Shown here: positions 11,488-19,157 of the stretch, one piece after another
Layout: each line of letters begins with the position of its first letter
How positions within the stretch are numbered: position 1 is the stretch's first letter
From: a virus
DNA: 29,927 bases
Direction: 5' to 3' (one strand)
Virus record (IMG/VR): IMGVR_UViG_3300012001_000029
Coordinates: 1 to 29,927 of that record
Made by a program: the position numbers and the translations under genes
Notes under the pieces: model-generated
Seen by the model: only the letters and a program-made list of their open reading frames with translations
Told to the model about the DNA's origin: nothing
The model's database searches: none

Positions 11488-12938
11488 TCGAATTCTGGGC
11501 AGGTACCGAGGCTGCTTATCAGGTGGTCATCGAAGCGCAGACCAAGATCGCGGCAGGACTCGCCATCAAGGCTGGCTATTTCGACGAGATGATGGCTTCG
11601 CTGCCTCCTCTCGTCAGCGTTTCTGACGGCATTGCCACAGTCGATGTGGTAGGGAGTCTTGTTCCTGGCGAAGCCGGTATCGGCCGCATCTTCGGAACAT
11701 TAGGCTACACGGATATCAATAACGCCCTCGTGGACGCTGCCAGCAACCCCGATGTCAAGCAGATCGTCATGAACTTCTCGACCGGAGGCGGCAGCGTTAA
11801 TGGCGTGAACGACCTCGGCAAGATGATCCAAAAGATCGATGCTGTGAAGCCGGTCGTAGGCTTCACCAACGACCGCTCAATGAGCGCTGGCTATTGGCTC
11901 ATGTCCTCGGCGCGTCAGGTCGTCCTTGCGGACACGGCGATGGTTGGCTCTATCGGTGTCCTGACAGTTCATATGGAACGCTCGGCACAGATGGCGCAGA
12001 ACGGCGTCAAAGCTACTGTGCTGCGGGCCGGTGAGTTCAAAGCACTTGCGAATCCTTACGAGCCTTTGACTCCTGCAGCGACTGCAGAGATTCAAGGCCA
12101 ACTCAGCGATCTCTATGACATGTTCGCTGGACACGTACAGGATATGCGGGGTCTTTCAGCGTCAGAAATGAACGCTGCAGGCCAAGGTCGTGAGTTTATG
12201 GGCAAGCGAGCTATCTCCTCTGGGCTTGCAGACAAGGTGCTATCTGCTGACAAACTTTCCGCGTATGTCAAAAAGGTTGACACTACAAAACCCTCACCTG
12301 ATAATCGCAACAAATCTAAAGGAGCTTCTGCCATGATCCGTAAAGACCTCACCGCTATTCAACTCGCAGCCATCGCGGCAGGCGCTCCTACTGCGCAGGT
12401 TATGCTGCTTGGTGAGCCTCAAGTTGCTTTGACCGCCGAGCAGATCGCAGCTGCTGCCGTAACCGCCCAAGCAGCTTTGGACGAAACGGCACGCATCGCA
12501 GCCGAGGCTGCTACTGCAGAGACTGCGCGTGTCGCAGCCGCTGCTGAAGCCGCGAAGCCCATCGTCGTTGCAGCTCCTGCAGTCGATGCCGTCGTGGCGC
12601 ACCTGACGCAGCAACTCGCTGCGGCCAACGCCGATGTGGTTGCGGCCAAGATCGAAGCTGCCAGCTTCAAGGCATTCTCTGAGACACACGAAGGTCTCCT
12701 AAACATCGCTCGTGAGTCAGTCGGCAAAATGGCTGTCGCTCTGGGAGGTTCGAACGATCAATCAATGGCGCTCGACGCAAAAGCGGCCATCACCGAATAC
12801 GCACGCATCACCGACGTATTCAAAACCAAATTCAAGGTGGGTCAGGTTTCGGCAGCGACCCCTGTCGAGGGTCAGCAAGTTGTTGCTGACCCCCGGTTTG
12901 CTTCTGCCGTCAAATCCGCACCTTCCGCACGTAAATAA
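11484..12938 (+). CDS. Prohead protease (S49/SppA-like) with C-terminal scaffold region
   Basis: Residues about 45-265 are a ClpP-fold S49 peptidase: GSLVPGEAGIGRIFG, NFSTGGGSVNGVNDL (oxyanion turn, about 97-111), the nucleophile Ser134 in DRSMSAGYWLM, and the general base Lys186 in AGEFKALANPYEPLTP. Residues about 285-484 are alanine-rich and coiled-coil-like, with long helices, as in the scaffold half of lambda C/Nu3. In such phages the protease removes scaffold and trims capsid proteins during prohead maturation. GAGGTGG lies ahead of the ATG. An internal SD and start at 12333 would make the scaffold alone. Confidence 0.9.
   Translation: MIEFWAGTEAAYQVVIEAQTKIAAGLAIKAGYFDEMMASLPPLVSVSDGIATVDVVGSLVPGEAGIGRIFGTLGYTDINNALVDAASNPDVKQIVMNFSTGGGSVNGVNDLGKMIQKIDAVKPVVGFTNDRSMSAGYWLMSSARQVVLADTAMVGSIGVLTVHMERSAQMAQNGVKATVLRAGEFKALANPYEPLTPAATAEIQGQLSDLYDMFAGHVQDMRGLSASEMNAAGQGREFMGKRAISSGLADKVLSADKLSAYVKKVDTTKPSPDNRNKSKGASAMIRKDLTAIQLAAIAAGAPTAQVMLLGEPQVALTAEQIAAAAVTAQAALDETARIAAEAATAETARVAAAAEAAKPIVVAAPAVDAVVAHLTQQLAAANADVVAAKIEAASFKAFSETHEGLLNIARESVGKMAVALGGSNDQSMALDAKAAITEYARITDVFKTKFKVGQVSAATPVEGQQVVADPRFASAVKSAPSARK
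12333..12938 (+). CDS. Probable scaffold protein from internal in-frame start (201 aa)
   Basis: Inside the protease gene, AAAGGAG (12318-12324) lies 8 bases before ATG 12333, giving MIRKDLTAIQLAAIAAGAP and the whole alanine-rich helical C-terminus. The SD is stronger than the one at the protease start. Lambda makes Nu3 scaffold from within C in the same way, and the point of initiation here is exactly at the boundary between peptidase and scaffold parts (residue 284). The product would be needed in many more copies than the protease. Confidence 0.65.
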   Translation: MIRKDLTAIQLAAIAAGAPTAQVMLLGEPQVALTAEQIAAAAVTAQAALDETARIAAEAATAETARVAAAAEAAKPIVVAAPAVDAVVAHLTQQLAAANADVVAAKIEAASFKAFSETHEGLLNIARESVGKMAVALGGSNDQSMALDAKAAITEYARITDVFKTKFKVGQVSAATPVEGQQVVADPRFASAVKSAPSARK

Positions 12939-12949
12939 GGAGTAACAAC

Positions 12950-13510
12950 ATGTCCAAAGCACATTTCATCGTTCCTACCGGCCCATCGGGCGACGTTACC
13001 ACCGTCCGTCTCGGTGCCAGCAATGCCGCAGCCGACAACCTGACTCTTTCCGACGCCGGTAAGCTGGTCAAGCTGGTCGGCGAATCCCGTTTCGACCTGT
13101 GCGTTGTCGGTGATGCGATTGAAGGTTTGATTCTGTCGATTGAGCAGGCCACCGCAGGCGGCTTCTCGGTCGGTTCGCTCCTGGAAGAGCCTGAGCACTT
13201 TTTCGCCACCGCTGACGGCCTACAAGCCACCCCAGGCGTCGGCGCAATCGCGGTCGGTGACTTCGTGGTCGCAGGCACGATTACCGCCAAAGGCACTGCC
13301 CTGACGGCCTACCCGAAGGTCTGCAAAGCTACCGTGCAGCCTGGGGTAGCCGTTGTTGCAGCAGATAATTTGGTGGCTACCATTAACGCCGCACTGGTTA
13401 CTGTGGCTGCTCAGACGGCATATACCATGCACGCCTGCCGCGTGGTGAGTCTCGGCCAAGCCGGTACCGGCGCAGTCGGTACCACCATCGTCGTCCAACC
13501 GCTCAACTAA
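12950..13510 (+). CDS. Probable capsid decoration/stabilisation protein
   Basis: The 186-residue protein has AAGGAG ahead of its ATG and lies between protease/scaffold and major capsid, where head decoration proteins such as lambda gpD are encoded. It is beta-rich, with a glycine/alanine/valine composition (ATAGGFSVGSLLEEPEHFF, then TPGVGAIAVGDFVVAGTITA). It ends with a strand typical of trimeric spike proteins (GTGAVGTTIVVQPLN). It would bind the outside of the expanded capsid. Identity rests on position, size and composition rather than a named motif. Confidence 0.65.
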   Translation: MSKAHFIVPTGPSGDVTTVRLGASNAAADNLTLSDAGKLVKLVGESRFDLCVVGDAIEGLILSIEQATAGGFSVGSLLEEPEHFFATADGLQATPGVGAIAVGDFVVAGTITAKGTALTAYPKVCKATVQPGVAVVAADNLVATINAALVTVAAQTAYTMHACRVVSLGQAGTGAVGTTIVVQPLN

Positions 13511-13539
13511 GTCGCACCCACCAAAAAGGAGTCACAATC

Positions 13540-14766
13540 ATGGCATTTTATTACGACAAAAACGGTGCGATTCAGCAAGCTCCGAAGCTGGACGAAAAGA
13601 TTTATCGCGCCGCACATGACGAAAACAAAACCGTCGCCGCTTACATCAACGGGCTGTACCCTGACGGGAACACCAAGGACGCCACAGTGTTTCAACAACT
13701 GTGCGCCTCGGAAGGTCTGATCGTCGGCAAGAACGACATCTTCGGCCTGCGTGCGCCAAGCATCGCCGATATCCTGGACGGCAAAAGCGGCTTTCAAGCC
13801 GCCAGCCCGACCAACACGGAAGGAAAGGGTACACCTTGGGGTTCGCAATCGCGCATCTTGTTCCCTGCCGCCGTCATTCAGTTGATCGAAGATGCAGTTC
13901 AGCCCGACCGTCATTCGGACGAGGTGATGTTCCAAGAGATGATCGCCATGTCACAAGGCATCGACGGCGACACGTATCTGCAACCTGTCCTGAGCTACGC
14001 CAATACTGGTGGCGCGAATGCAGGTACCAATGCAGCCAAGGCACAGCGCGTCTCGCAACTCGGCGACGTGCCGACCATGCTGACGCTGACCACCAGCGAC
14101 CGCGCCCGTAACATCCCGACCTATGGCGTCGGTATCGAGATGTCGGACCAAGCCATGCGCGCCACCACGCTGGACTTGCTGGCCCTGACGATCGGTCGTT
14201 TCCTGCTGATCGAAAAAGACCAACGCGTCTACACGTACCTGTCCAACCTGTTTGCTGGCGATCTCGACCAGAACACAGGTGCTGTGTCAGCCGTGACAAC
14301 CGTCGCCCTGGACCCCGCTTGCGCAGCAGGCACTGTGACGCACAAGTCGTGGATTCAGTTCTTGGCGCGTAATCGCAAAAAGCGCAAGATCACCCACTGC
14401 GTCTCCGACATCGCAACTTATCTCAAAGTCGAAGGCCGCACTGGTCGCCCAGGCACCAACGCTTACGATCCTACGATTGCTCGTATCGATCCTCAAGCAC
14501 GCGCCATGAACGTGCCTTTCGGCTCCGACGTGCGCTGGTTCTTGGTGGACGCTGCAGTAGCTGGTGGCCCTGTACCAGCGGACACCGTGTGGGCTTTGGA
14601 CTCCCGTCAGGCAGTGATGATGGTGTCCAACACCCAGGCGGCTTACCAAGCCACTGAGCAGTTTGTGCTGCGTCGTAGCTCAAATTTAGTTATTCACTGG
14701 GCGGAAGAAGTTTGCAGATTGTATGCCGCAGACTTGACACCATTCGACGTACTCACAGTGGCCTAA
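13540..14766 (+). CDS. Major capsid protein
   Basis: The 408-residue protein has AAAGGAG upstream, lies after scaffold and decoration genes, and is followed by a strong terminator, as expected for the most abundant product. The N-terminal arm (about 1-95) could be the part trimmed or rearranged. The middle has features of HK97-fold capsids: TPWGSQSRILFPAAVIQLIE (about 107-126), LTTSDRARNIPTYGVGIEMS (about 185-204), the long backbone helix (LLALTIGRFLLIEKDQRVYT) and a late P-domain/A-domain stretch with YDPTIARIDPQARAMNVPFG. It would form hexamers and pentamers of the icosahedral head. Confidence 0.85.
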   Translation: MAFYYDKNGAIQQAPKLDEKIYRAAHDENKTVAAYINGLYPDGNTKDATVFQQLCASEGLIVGKNDIFGLRAPSIADILDGKSGFQAASPTNTEGKGTPWGSQSRILFPAAVIQLIEDAVQPDRHSDEVMFQEMIAMSQGIDGDTYLQPVLSYANTGGANAGTNAAKAQRVSQLGDVPTMLTLTTSDRARNIPTYGVGIEMSDQAMRATTLDLLALTIGRFLLIEKDQRVYTYLSNLFAGDLDQNTGAVSAVTTVALDPACAAGTVTHKSWIQFLARNRKKRKITHCVSDIATYLKVEGRTGRPGTNAYDPTIARIDPQARAMNVPFGSDVRWFLVDAAVAGGPVPADTVWALDSRQAVMMVSNTQAAYQATEQFVLRRSSNLVIHWAEEVCRLYAADLTPFDVLTVA

Positions 14767-14785
14767 TAAGTATCTGCCAAGTAGA

Positions 14786-14809
14786 ACGGCCTCTTCGGAG
14801 GCCGTTTTT
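14786..14809 (+). terminator. Rho-independent terminator after the capsid gene
   Basis: ACGGCCTC (14786-14793), tetraloop TTCG, GAGGCCGT (14798-14805), then TTTTT. The cUUCGg loop makes the 8-bp stem very stable. Confidence 0.9.
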
Positions 14810-14815
14810 ATTTGT

Positions 14816-14837
14816 GTAACTTTCACAGGAATGTCAA
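14816..14837 (-). promoter_or_regulatory. Dispersed element copy D, reverse orientation
   Basis: On the minus strand: TTGACA (14837-14832), 8 bases, AAAGTTAC (14823-14816). The first 11 bases, TTGACATTCCT, nearly match copy A (TTGACATTCCC). It sits 6 bases past the terminator T run and just upstream of the plus-strand promoter at 14843. Confidence 0.5.
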
Positions 14838-14842
14838 AAAAC

Positions 14843-14871
14843 TCGACATCCTATACACCGAGCAGGATAAT
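14843..14871 (+). promoter_or_regulatory. Probable promoter of the connector/tail unit
   Basis: TCGACA (14843-14848, 5 of 6), exactly 17 bases, GATAAT (14866-14871, 5 of 6). The expected start site near 14878 lies in another core-like sequence, AAGCAACTTT (14877-14886). It restarts transcription after the capsid terminator. Confidence 0.65.
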
Positions 14872-14904
14872 CCGACAAGCAACTTTAACCTTACAGGACA
14901 CCCT

Positions 14905-15117
14905 ATGAAAATCGTAGACCGCGACGGCAAATGGTTTATCAACAACGCCCAATTCCGTATGGTGGATGGCGACTCAGGTACCTTCTTTGAGCCTGGAGAG
15001 GCTACCAAAGCAACTGAGACAGCTTGGCTCGGTAAGCAGCCTCACATCGTCGAAGTCGAAGACCCGAACGCACCTGAAGGCGAGGTCGTACCAAAACGCA
15101 CTCGCGGGCAGAAGTAA
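14905..15117 (+). CDS. Small structural-region protein (70 aa)
   Basis: The start is ATG 14905 (MKIVDRDGKWFINNAQFRMV), with AGGA 8 bases upstream. A longer reading from 14812 would begin inside the terminator-proximal leader. The protein is a short beta-rich unit (VDGDSGTFFEPGEATKATET) ending in a charged tail (VVPKRTRGQK). Its position after the capsid suggests a head-associated or connector role. No family is recognised. Confidence 0.55.
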   Translation: MKIVDRDGKWFINNAQFRMVDGDSGTFFEPGEATKATETAWLGKQPHIVEVEDPNAPEGEVVPKRTRGQK

Positions 15118-15120
15118 GCC

Positions 15121-15600
15121 ATGACACTACTCACATCCTTTGCCACTTGCGACGACATCCGAGCGACCTTGGGTGTGACCCCTGAAGAGCTTCCCGACAC
15201 GGTTTTGGCGTCTCCCATCTACCTGACGAAGCTCCAAGAAGCTCTGCGCAAGGTCAGCGCGACTCTTGAGGCAGAGTTCATTGCGTTGACTCCGGTGACG
15301 GCAAAAGAGACACGGCTATCGAATCTGGTCAAAGCCTACAGCGCCTACTTTATTGGTTACGACCTTTTCAGCACCCTCCCCGTCTTCGCGCCGAAAACAG
15401 TCAAAGATCAGCACGCGGAGACCCAACGCATCCTGTCCCCTTTTGTTCAGCTCAAGGACGATCTGACTTACTCTACAGGCTACTTGAGACGCACCTTGCA
15501 GGAAGCCTACGCAGACTACAAAAACATCGTAATCGACGATCCCGTAGTGCGCCGCCTGCTCTCCAGCGTAGGACTGGGTGTAGACCCAGTTACAGGATGA
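15121..15600 (+). CDS. Probable head-tail connector (adaptor-like) protein
   Basis: The 159-residue helical protein starts with TCDDIRATLGVTPEELPDTV, a pattern seen in gp6-like adaptors and other connector proteins that bind below the portal. The rest is two or three long helices (LTKLQEALRKVSATLEAEFI, then RLSNLVKAYSAYFIGYDLFS) and a C-terminal tail (VVRRLLSSVGLGVDPVTG) that could insert into a portal groove. It is followed by an ATGA overlap with the next gene. The assignment is by position and helical pattern. Confidence 0.6.
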   Translation: MTLLTSFATCDDIRATLGVTPEELPDTVLASPIYLTKLQEALRKVSATLEAEFIALTPVTAKETRLSNLVKAYSAYFIGYDLFSTLPVFAPKTVKDQHAETQRILSPFVQLKDDLTYSTGYLRRTLQEAYADYKNIVIDDPVVRRLLSSVGLGVDPVTG

Positions 15601-16439
15601 GGCTCGTTGACGCCGCCAAGGTGTTCCTCAAGGAGCAGGCATACGACGCCTACTCAGGCGCTGCGCTGTTCAAGTGCCAAGCCGCTGCGTTCAATGACAT
15701 GCGGTCGCCAGGAGCCACCGCCAAGCGGCGTACTTTGTCAGCTTTGGCCGGAAGCGTCATCCCTACGAGGAGAGTGATCAAACTGTTCGGCGACTACCTG
15801 CTGGTCTCCCTTAAGACAAGTGACTCTTTTCTGGGTACCACTATCCGCGAGTCCTATGGGATGAAACTCTCATCCGATCTCCTGGCAGGGCTGACGCCGG
15901 GGAGAGCTTGTCTCGCTGCGGCAGGCACCTCTTTCTACGCGCACAAGAGTTATTTCAAGGATACGGTCAACACCTTGACCGACTCCGAGTACGACGTGCA
16001 ATGGAACGTCTTCATGTACCAAGGGGAGAATATCTCCAAGGGCTACTTCATGAGGGACGCCGCAGGGCTGCTATATCGCACCAGGAACAGCTATGTGGAC
16101 GTGGAAGGGTTCCGCGTAGCCGAAGCCGACGAACTCGACGCAGACGCGTTCCAGGCGGTTGTATTCGTGCATAACGCCGGGGCCATCGACCCAATCACCG
16201 ACGCGCCAGTGGCGAATGCAACGGCGACGAACTGCATCCAGGTGGATACTCCTAAGTTCTACCAGTTCCGCACACAGACGGAATCCAATATGAAGCCAGG
16301 AGACATAGCCGTGTTCATCGCCGCTTCGGTCATCGCGCCGAAGGTCTCTGCTGTGTTCACGATGGCCGGCAGAAAGTACACCGTCATTTCCGTGGTGCCG
16401 GAGCTGGACGCTTACGTGATGCACGCAAGGCTCGTGTGA
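15597..16439 (+). CDS. Probable head-tail joining structural protein (280 aa)
   Basis: Starts at an ATGA overlap. The N-terminal part (about 1-85) is basic, and the middle and C-terminal parts are strand-rich (SDSFLGTTIRESYGMKLSSD, then YDVQWNVFMYQGENISKGYF, and an end with MAGRKYTVISVVPELDAYVM). This is compatible with a head-closure or neck protein of the stopper kind, though it is larger than usual. No motif names it. The gene order (adaptor, this, gp10-like, terminator) is the standard connector order and is the main support. Confidence 0.5.
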   Translation: MRLVDAAKVFLKEQAYDAYSGAALFKCQAAAFNDMRSPGATAKRRTLSALAGSVIPTRRVIKLFGDYLLVSLKTSDSFLGTTIRESYGMKLSSDLLAGLTPGRACLAAAGTSFYAHKSYFKDTVNTLTDSEYDVQWNVFMYQGENISKGYFMRDAAGLLYRTRNSYVDVEGFRVAEADELDADAFQAVVFVHNAGAIDPITDAPVANATATNCIQVDTPKFYQFRTQTESNMKPGDIAVFIAASVIAPKVSAVFTMAGRKYTVISVVPELDAYVMHARLV

Positions 16440-16906
16440 AGCTCTCGATAGGCAATATTGATCCAGTCTTCGCGGAGTTGCTCAGGCTCGTGCAGGAGAA
16501 CCTCGACGCCCAGTTCCGCGAGAAGGTTGCCGCAATCTTCCGCACACTTGTTGTCTACACGCCGCAATGGTCGGGCGACCTTGCGAGTAACTGGCAGATG
16601 AACCTGACCGGGCAAGCGACATATTTACGGTGGGCAGGGAAGGTGGAGTGGACGCCAGAAGTAGCGAAGAGAGGTCCGTTCTTTTCGATGGGCTTGACGC
16701 CTGCCTCGGACTACGCACTGAAGCAAGCCCAGACGCTTGAGTACCACTACACGCAGTCTGTGTTCCTCGTCAACGCCACACCGCTGACACTGGCAGCGAA
16801 GACTGTGACCAGCGACAGCGACGGCAAGACCAAAAATCTGCGGCCGGAAAATTTGATCAACGGAGGCAAGGCGCTAATCGCTTTCGTTAAAGGGGAATAC
16901 TCATGA
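16436..16906 (+). CDS. Probable neck/tail completion protein (gp10/gpZ-like)
   Basis: The start is a GTG overlapping the previous TGA (GTGA). The protein contains VAAIFRTLVVYTPQWSGDLA followed by SNWQMNL. This R-x-L-V-x-x-T-P-x-x-S-G-x-L-x-x-N-W pattern is characteristic of HK97 gp10 and gpZ-like proteins, which complete the head-tail joint. The 156-residue length fits. The C-terminal part (NLINGGKALIAFVKGEY) is also usual for the family, with a G-G-x-A helix. It overlaps the next gene by ATGA. Confidence 0.75.
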   Translation: MKLSIGNIDPVFAELLRLVQENLDAQFREKVAAIFRTLVVYTPQWSGDLASNWQMNLTGQATYLRWAGKVEWTPEVAKRGPFFSMGLTPASDYALKQAQTLEYHYTQSVFLVNATPLTLAAKTVTSDSDGKTKNLRPENLINGGKALIAFVKGEYS

Positions 16907-17319
16907 TTCAAGAAGCCGCTCGACAGGAGATCGCTACTATCATCGCGGCGATGGTCGCCGCACATACCGACTACCCGCTGGTCGTCGAGACCAACAACCG
17001 CGACCCTGTGGACCAGACTACGCAGACCGACCCTTACTTCAAGGTGCAGATCAAGTGGCTCGGAGGCGAGCAGAAAGACCTCGGCCCTGCGCCAATGGTG
17101 GGGCAGTACGGGCAAATCCTACTGGCTGCGTGCGTCAAGGAAGGTTCAGGAGAGAAGGCTGCGAACGTGCTCATGGACTTCTGCGCGCCGTACTTCGAGC
17201 GCAAGGCACTTGCACTCCTGCAGACCGATATGTATCTGCCTATGAGCGACCCCATACTGCTCGGCTGGTACTACGTGACAGGGCTGGTTAATTTCAAGTG
17301 CTACCGCATCAGTGCTTAA
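16903..17319 (+). CDS. Probable tail terminator protein (gpU-like)
   Basis: The 138-residue protein begins with a helix (MIQEAARQEIATIIAAMVAA) followed by strands with a typical D-P-Y-F-K-V-Q-I-K-W-L-G segment and GQYGQILLAACVKEGSGEKA. It ends with LLGWYYVTGLVNFKCYRISA. This alpha/beta layout and the position just before the tail tube gene match tail terminators, which cap the tail at its correct length and bind the head connector. Confidence 0.7.
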   Translation: MIQEAARQEIATIIAAMVAAHTDYPLVVETNNRDPVDQTTQTDPYFKVQIKWLGGEQKDLGPAPMVGQYGQILLAACVKEGSGEKAANVLMDFCAPYFERKALALLQTDMYLPMSDPILLGWYYVTGLVNFKCYRISA

Positions 17320-17343
17320 ACTTTTCAGCGGATAGCAAAAATC

Positions 17344-17372
17344 TTGCCTTGCTAAATAAGCTGACGTACCAT
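17344..17372 (+). promoter_or_regulatory. Candidate promoter of the tail tube gene
   Basis: TTGCCT (17344-17349), 17 bases, TACCAT (17367-17372), each 4 of 6. No terminator separates this gene from the preceding unit, so it may only boost tube expression. Confidence 0.3.
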
Positions 17373-17397
17373 CCAATCTAATTTCCAGGAGAACTCC

Positions 17398-18633
17398 ATG
17401 ACTATTTTCGCAATCACCAACCGAGCAGGTTTGTCGTATATTCCTGAAGCCACTTTTGGAGTGACTCCTGTGGGTGGAAACGGCAAATCGCTGCGTTTCA
17501 CCGGCGAGTCGCTGGACTTCGCGCTGACCAAGACAGGCGACAAAGAAATTCGCCAGGACCGCCAAGAGTCGAGTTCGACCACGACCGATGCGAAGGCTTC
17601 GGGCGGCATCAAGACGCATATGCAGTATGCCGAATATGACCCCCTGATCGCAGCCTTGCTGCAGACGACTATCGCTGCCTACGGCACCGATGGTGTGGGT
17701 ACCACGTTCGCGGCTACGATGACCGCAACCACGATCACCGCAGGTGTTGCTCCAATCGGTACCAGTGACTTCACGACGCTGCGAGCAGGCCAGTGGTTCA
17801 AGCTGAACGCGCCGACCGGCACCAACGACGGAAAATGGCTGCGCGTCTCGACGATCACCCCGCCGACCACAACCGTCATCACGCTCGACGTGAGCACTCC
17901 TGCGCTGGTCGAAGGCCCAATCGCAGCTTCGTCCATCTCCTCCTGCCGCATGACCAACGGCGTGACGCAATCGTCCTTCACGCTTGAGCGCTCGGTCAAC
18001 AACATTGCTGTCCCTCTGTTCTTCACTTACAAGGGCTATACCGTCAGCAAAATGGCGGTCTCCTTCGCCTCTGGTTCTCTGACCGAACCGTCGTTCGACT
18101 TCATGGGTCAGAACATGGTCAAGGGTACTGCCAAGGTTGTTCCTGGCGTGATCGCGGCCTCGCAGACCTATAACATCCAGAACGGTGTGACAGGCGTCGG
18201 CAACATCTGGGAAGCCGGTACTCCGATGACCAACACGTCGATCAAGAAGTTCGACCTGAGCATCGACAACTCGCTGCGGCAGCAAGGCGCACTCGGTACT
18301 CTCGGTGCAGTCGGCATCGGTTCCGGCACCTTGAAAGTCACAGGCGCTGCCGAGATATATCTGGCAGACGGCGCACTGATCGATAAGTTCCTGGCCGACA
18401 CCTACACGTCGTTCACGATCTCGACCAAGGACTCTGCAGGCAACGGCTACGTGTACACGCTGCCGAAGGTGATGATCACGAAATGTACGACCGTCGCAGG
18501 CAGCAAGGACACCGACATGATGCTGTCGATCACTTGGGAAGCCAAGGCCGACTTGACCAACGCTACCGCAGCCCTACGTCAAACGATTTTCATCGACCGT
18601 CTTGGAGCTGCAGTGCCAATTAGCTTCGCCTAA
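17398..18633 (+). CDS. Major tail (tube) protein
   Basis: CAGGAG precedes the ATG. The 411-residue protein opens with a tube-like strand (NRAGLSYIPEATFGVTPVGG) and then KSLRFTGESLDFALTKTGDK, typical of tube subunits. About residues 90-190 are threonine-rich and Ig-like (ATMTATTITAGVAPIGTSDF, LRAGQWFKLN) and look like an inserted domain exposed on the tube. The C-terminal part returns to the tube fold with KVTGAAEIYLADGALIDKFL and ends in SITWEAKADLTNATAALRQT. A strong terminator follows, consistent with a high-copy product. Confidence 0.8.
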   Translation: MTIFAITNRAGLSYIPEATFGVTPVGGNGKSLRFTGESLDFALTKTGDKEIRQDRQESSSTTTDAKASGGIKTHMQYAEYDPLIAALLQTTIAAYGTDGVGTTFAATMTATTITAGVAPIGTSDFTTLRAGQWFKLNAPTGTNDGKWLRVSTITPPTTTVITLDVSTPALVEGPIAASSISSCRMTNGVTQSSFTLERSVNNIAVPLFFTYKGYTVSKMAVSFASGSLTEPSFDFMGQNMVKGTAKVVPGVIAASQTYNIQNGVTGVGNIWEAGTPMTNTSIKKFDLSIDNSLRQQGALGTLGAVGIGSGTLKVTGAAEIYLADGALIDKFLADTYTSFTISTKDSAGNGYVYTLPKVMITKCTTVAGSKDTDMMLSITWEAKADLTNATAALRQTIFIDRLGAAVPISFA

Positions 18634-18662
18634 GTTTATCCTGTGTGAGCTGTACCTTTATA

Positions 18663-18686
18663 CGCGGCCCTTGGGCCGCGTTTTTT
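18663..18686 (+). terminator. Rho-independent terminator after the tail tube gene
   Basis: CGCGGCCC (18663-18670), TT, GGGCCGCG (18673-18680), then TTTTTT. Perfect 8-bp GC-rich arms (fold-back loop of about 4 bases). Confidence 0.9.
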
Positions 18687-18689
18687 ATT

Positions 18690-18718
18690 TTGACAAATTT
18701 TCAAAGTTACTTCACAAT
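18690..18718 (+). promoter_or_regulatory. Promoter with dispersed element copy E (TTGACA-7-AAAGTTACTT)
   Basis: A perfect TTGACA (18690-18695), exactly 17 bases and CACAAT (18713-18718). The last ten spacer bases are AAAGTTACTT (18703-18712), the same position as in the promoter at 6287. The start site would be near 18725, ahead of GGAG and the gpG-like gene. Confidence 0.65.
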
Positions 18719-18746
18719 CAGGACTTCACACACCACGGAGAATAAA

Positions 18747-19157
18747 ATGGCTGGCCTCAATATCTTCAAGAATTTTGCTACCGACGAAAAAGTCGAAGAA
18801 AACGGCAAGGAAATCCAGATCGGCGATACGTCGTTCATCACCGTTGCCCGTGAAGGCAACAAGCGATATCAGCGCATGTTCACCAAACTGTACGAAGCGT
18901 CTCAGTTCGTTCTGAAGCAGAAGAACGACGCCGCCGAAGTACGTGCCGTGGAGATCACCATCGAAGTAATGGCGCATACGATCCTGCTCGGCTGGCGCGG
19001 CATGGACGCACCGGACGACTCACCAGACATGCCGTACTCCATCGAAAACGCCAAGCTGCTTTTGGCCGTCAAGGACTTCCGTAAGATGGTCGATGGCTAC
19101 TCGAAGGACTTCGCCAACTTCAAAGCCGCAGAAGAGGTTGAGACCGCAAAAAACTAA
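18747..19157 (+). CDS. Tail assembly chaperone, short form (gpG-like)
   Basis: The start is ATG 18747 (MAGLNIFKNFATDEKVEENG), with GGAG about 6 bases upstream. A reading from 18645 would cross the terminator and promoter. The 136-residue acidic helical protein ends EVETAKN at TAA 19155-19157. By analogy with lambda G it coats the tape measure during tail assembly. The position between tube and tape measure and the slippery sequence at its end are the main evidence. It has its own terminator/promoter boundary on the left. Confidence 0.8.
   Translation: MAGLNIFKNFATDEKVEENGKEIQIGDTSFITVAREGNKRYQRMFTKLYEASQFVLKQKNDAAEVRAVEITIEVMAHTILLGWRGMDAPDDSPDMPYSIENAKLLLAVKDFRKMVDGYSKDFANFKAAEEVETAKN

Noticed and set aside
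14812-14904. N-terminal extension of the 14905-15117 gene
   Set aside because: The extension would begin just after the terminator, cover the promoter and lacks an SD. ATG 14905 has AGGA at good spacing.
17146-18285. Long open frame (379 codons) on the minus strand opposite tail terminator and tube genes
   Set aside because: It lies antisense to well-supported genes, has an arginine/histidine/glycine-rich composition without motifs and has no ribosome site. It is a by-product of codon bias on the other strand.
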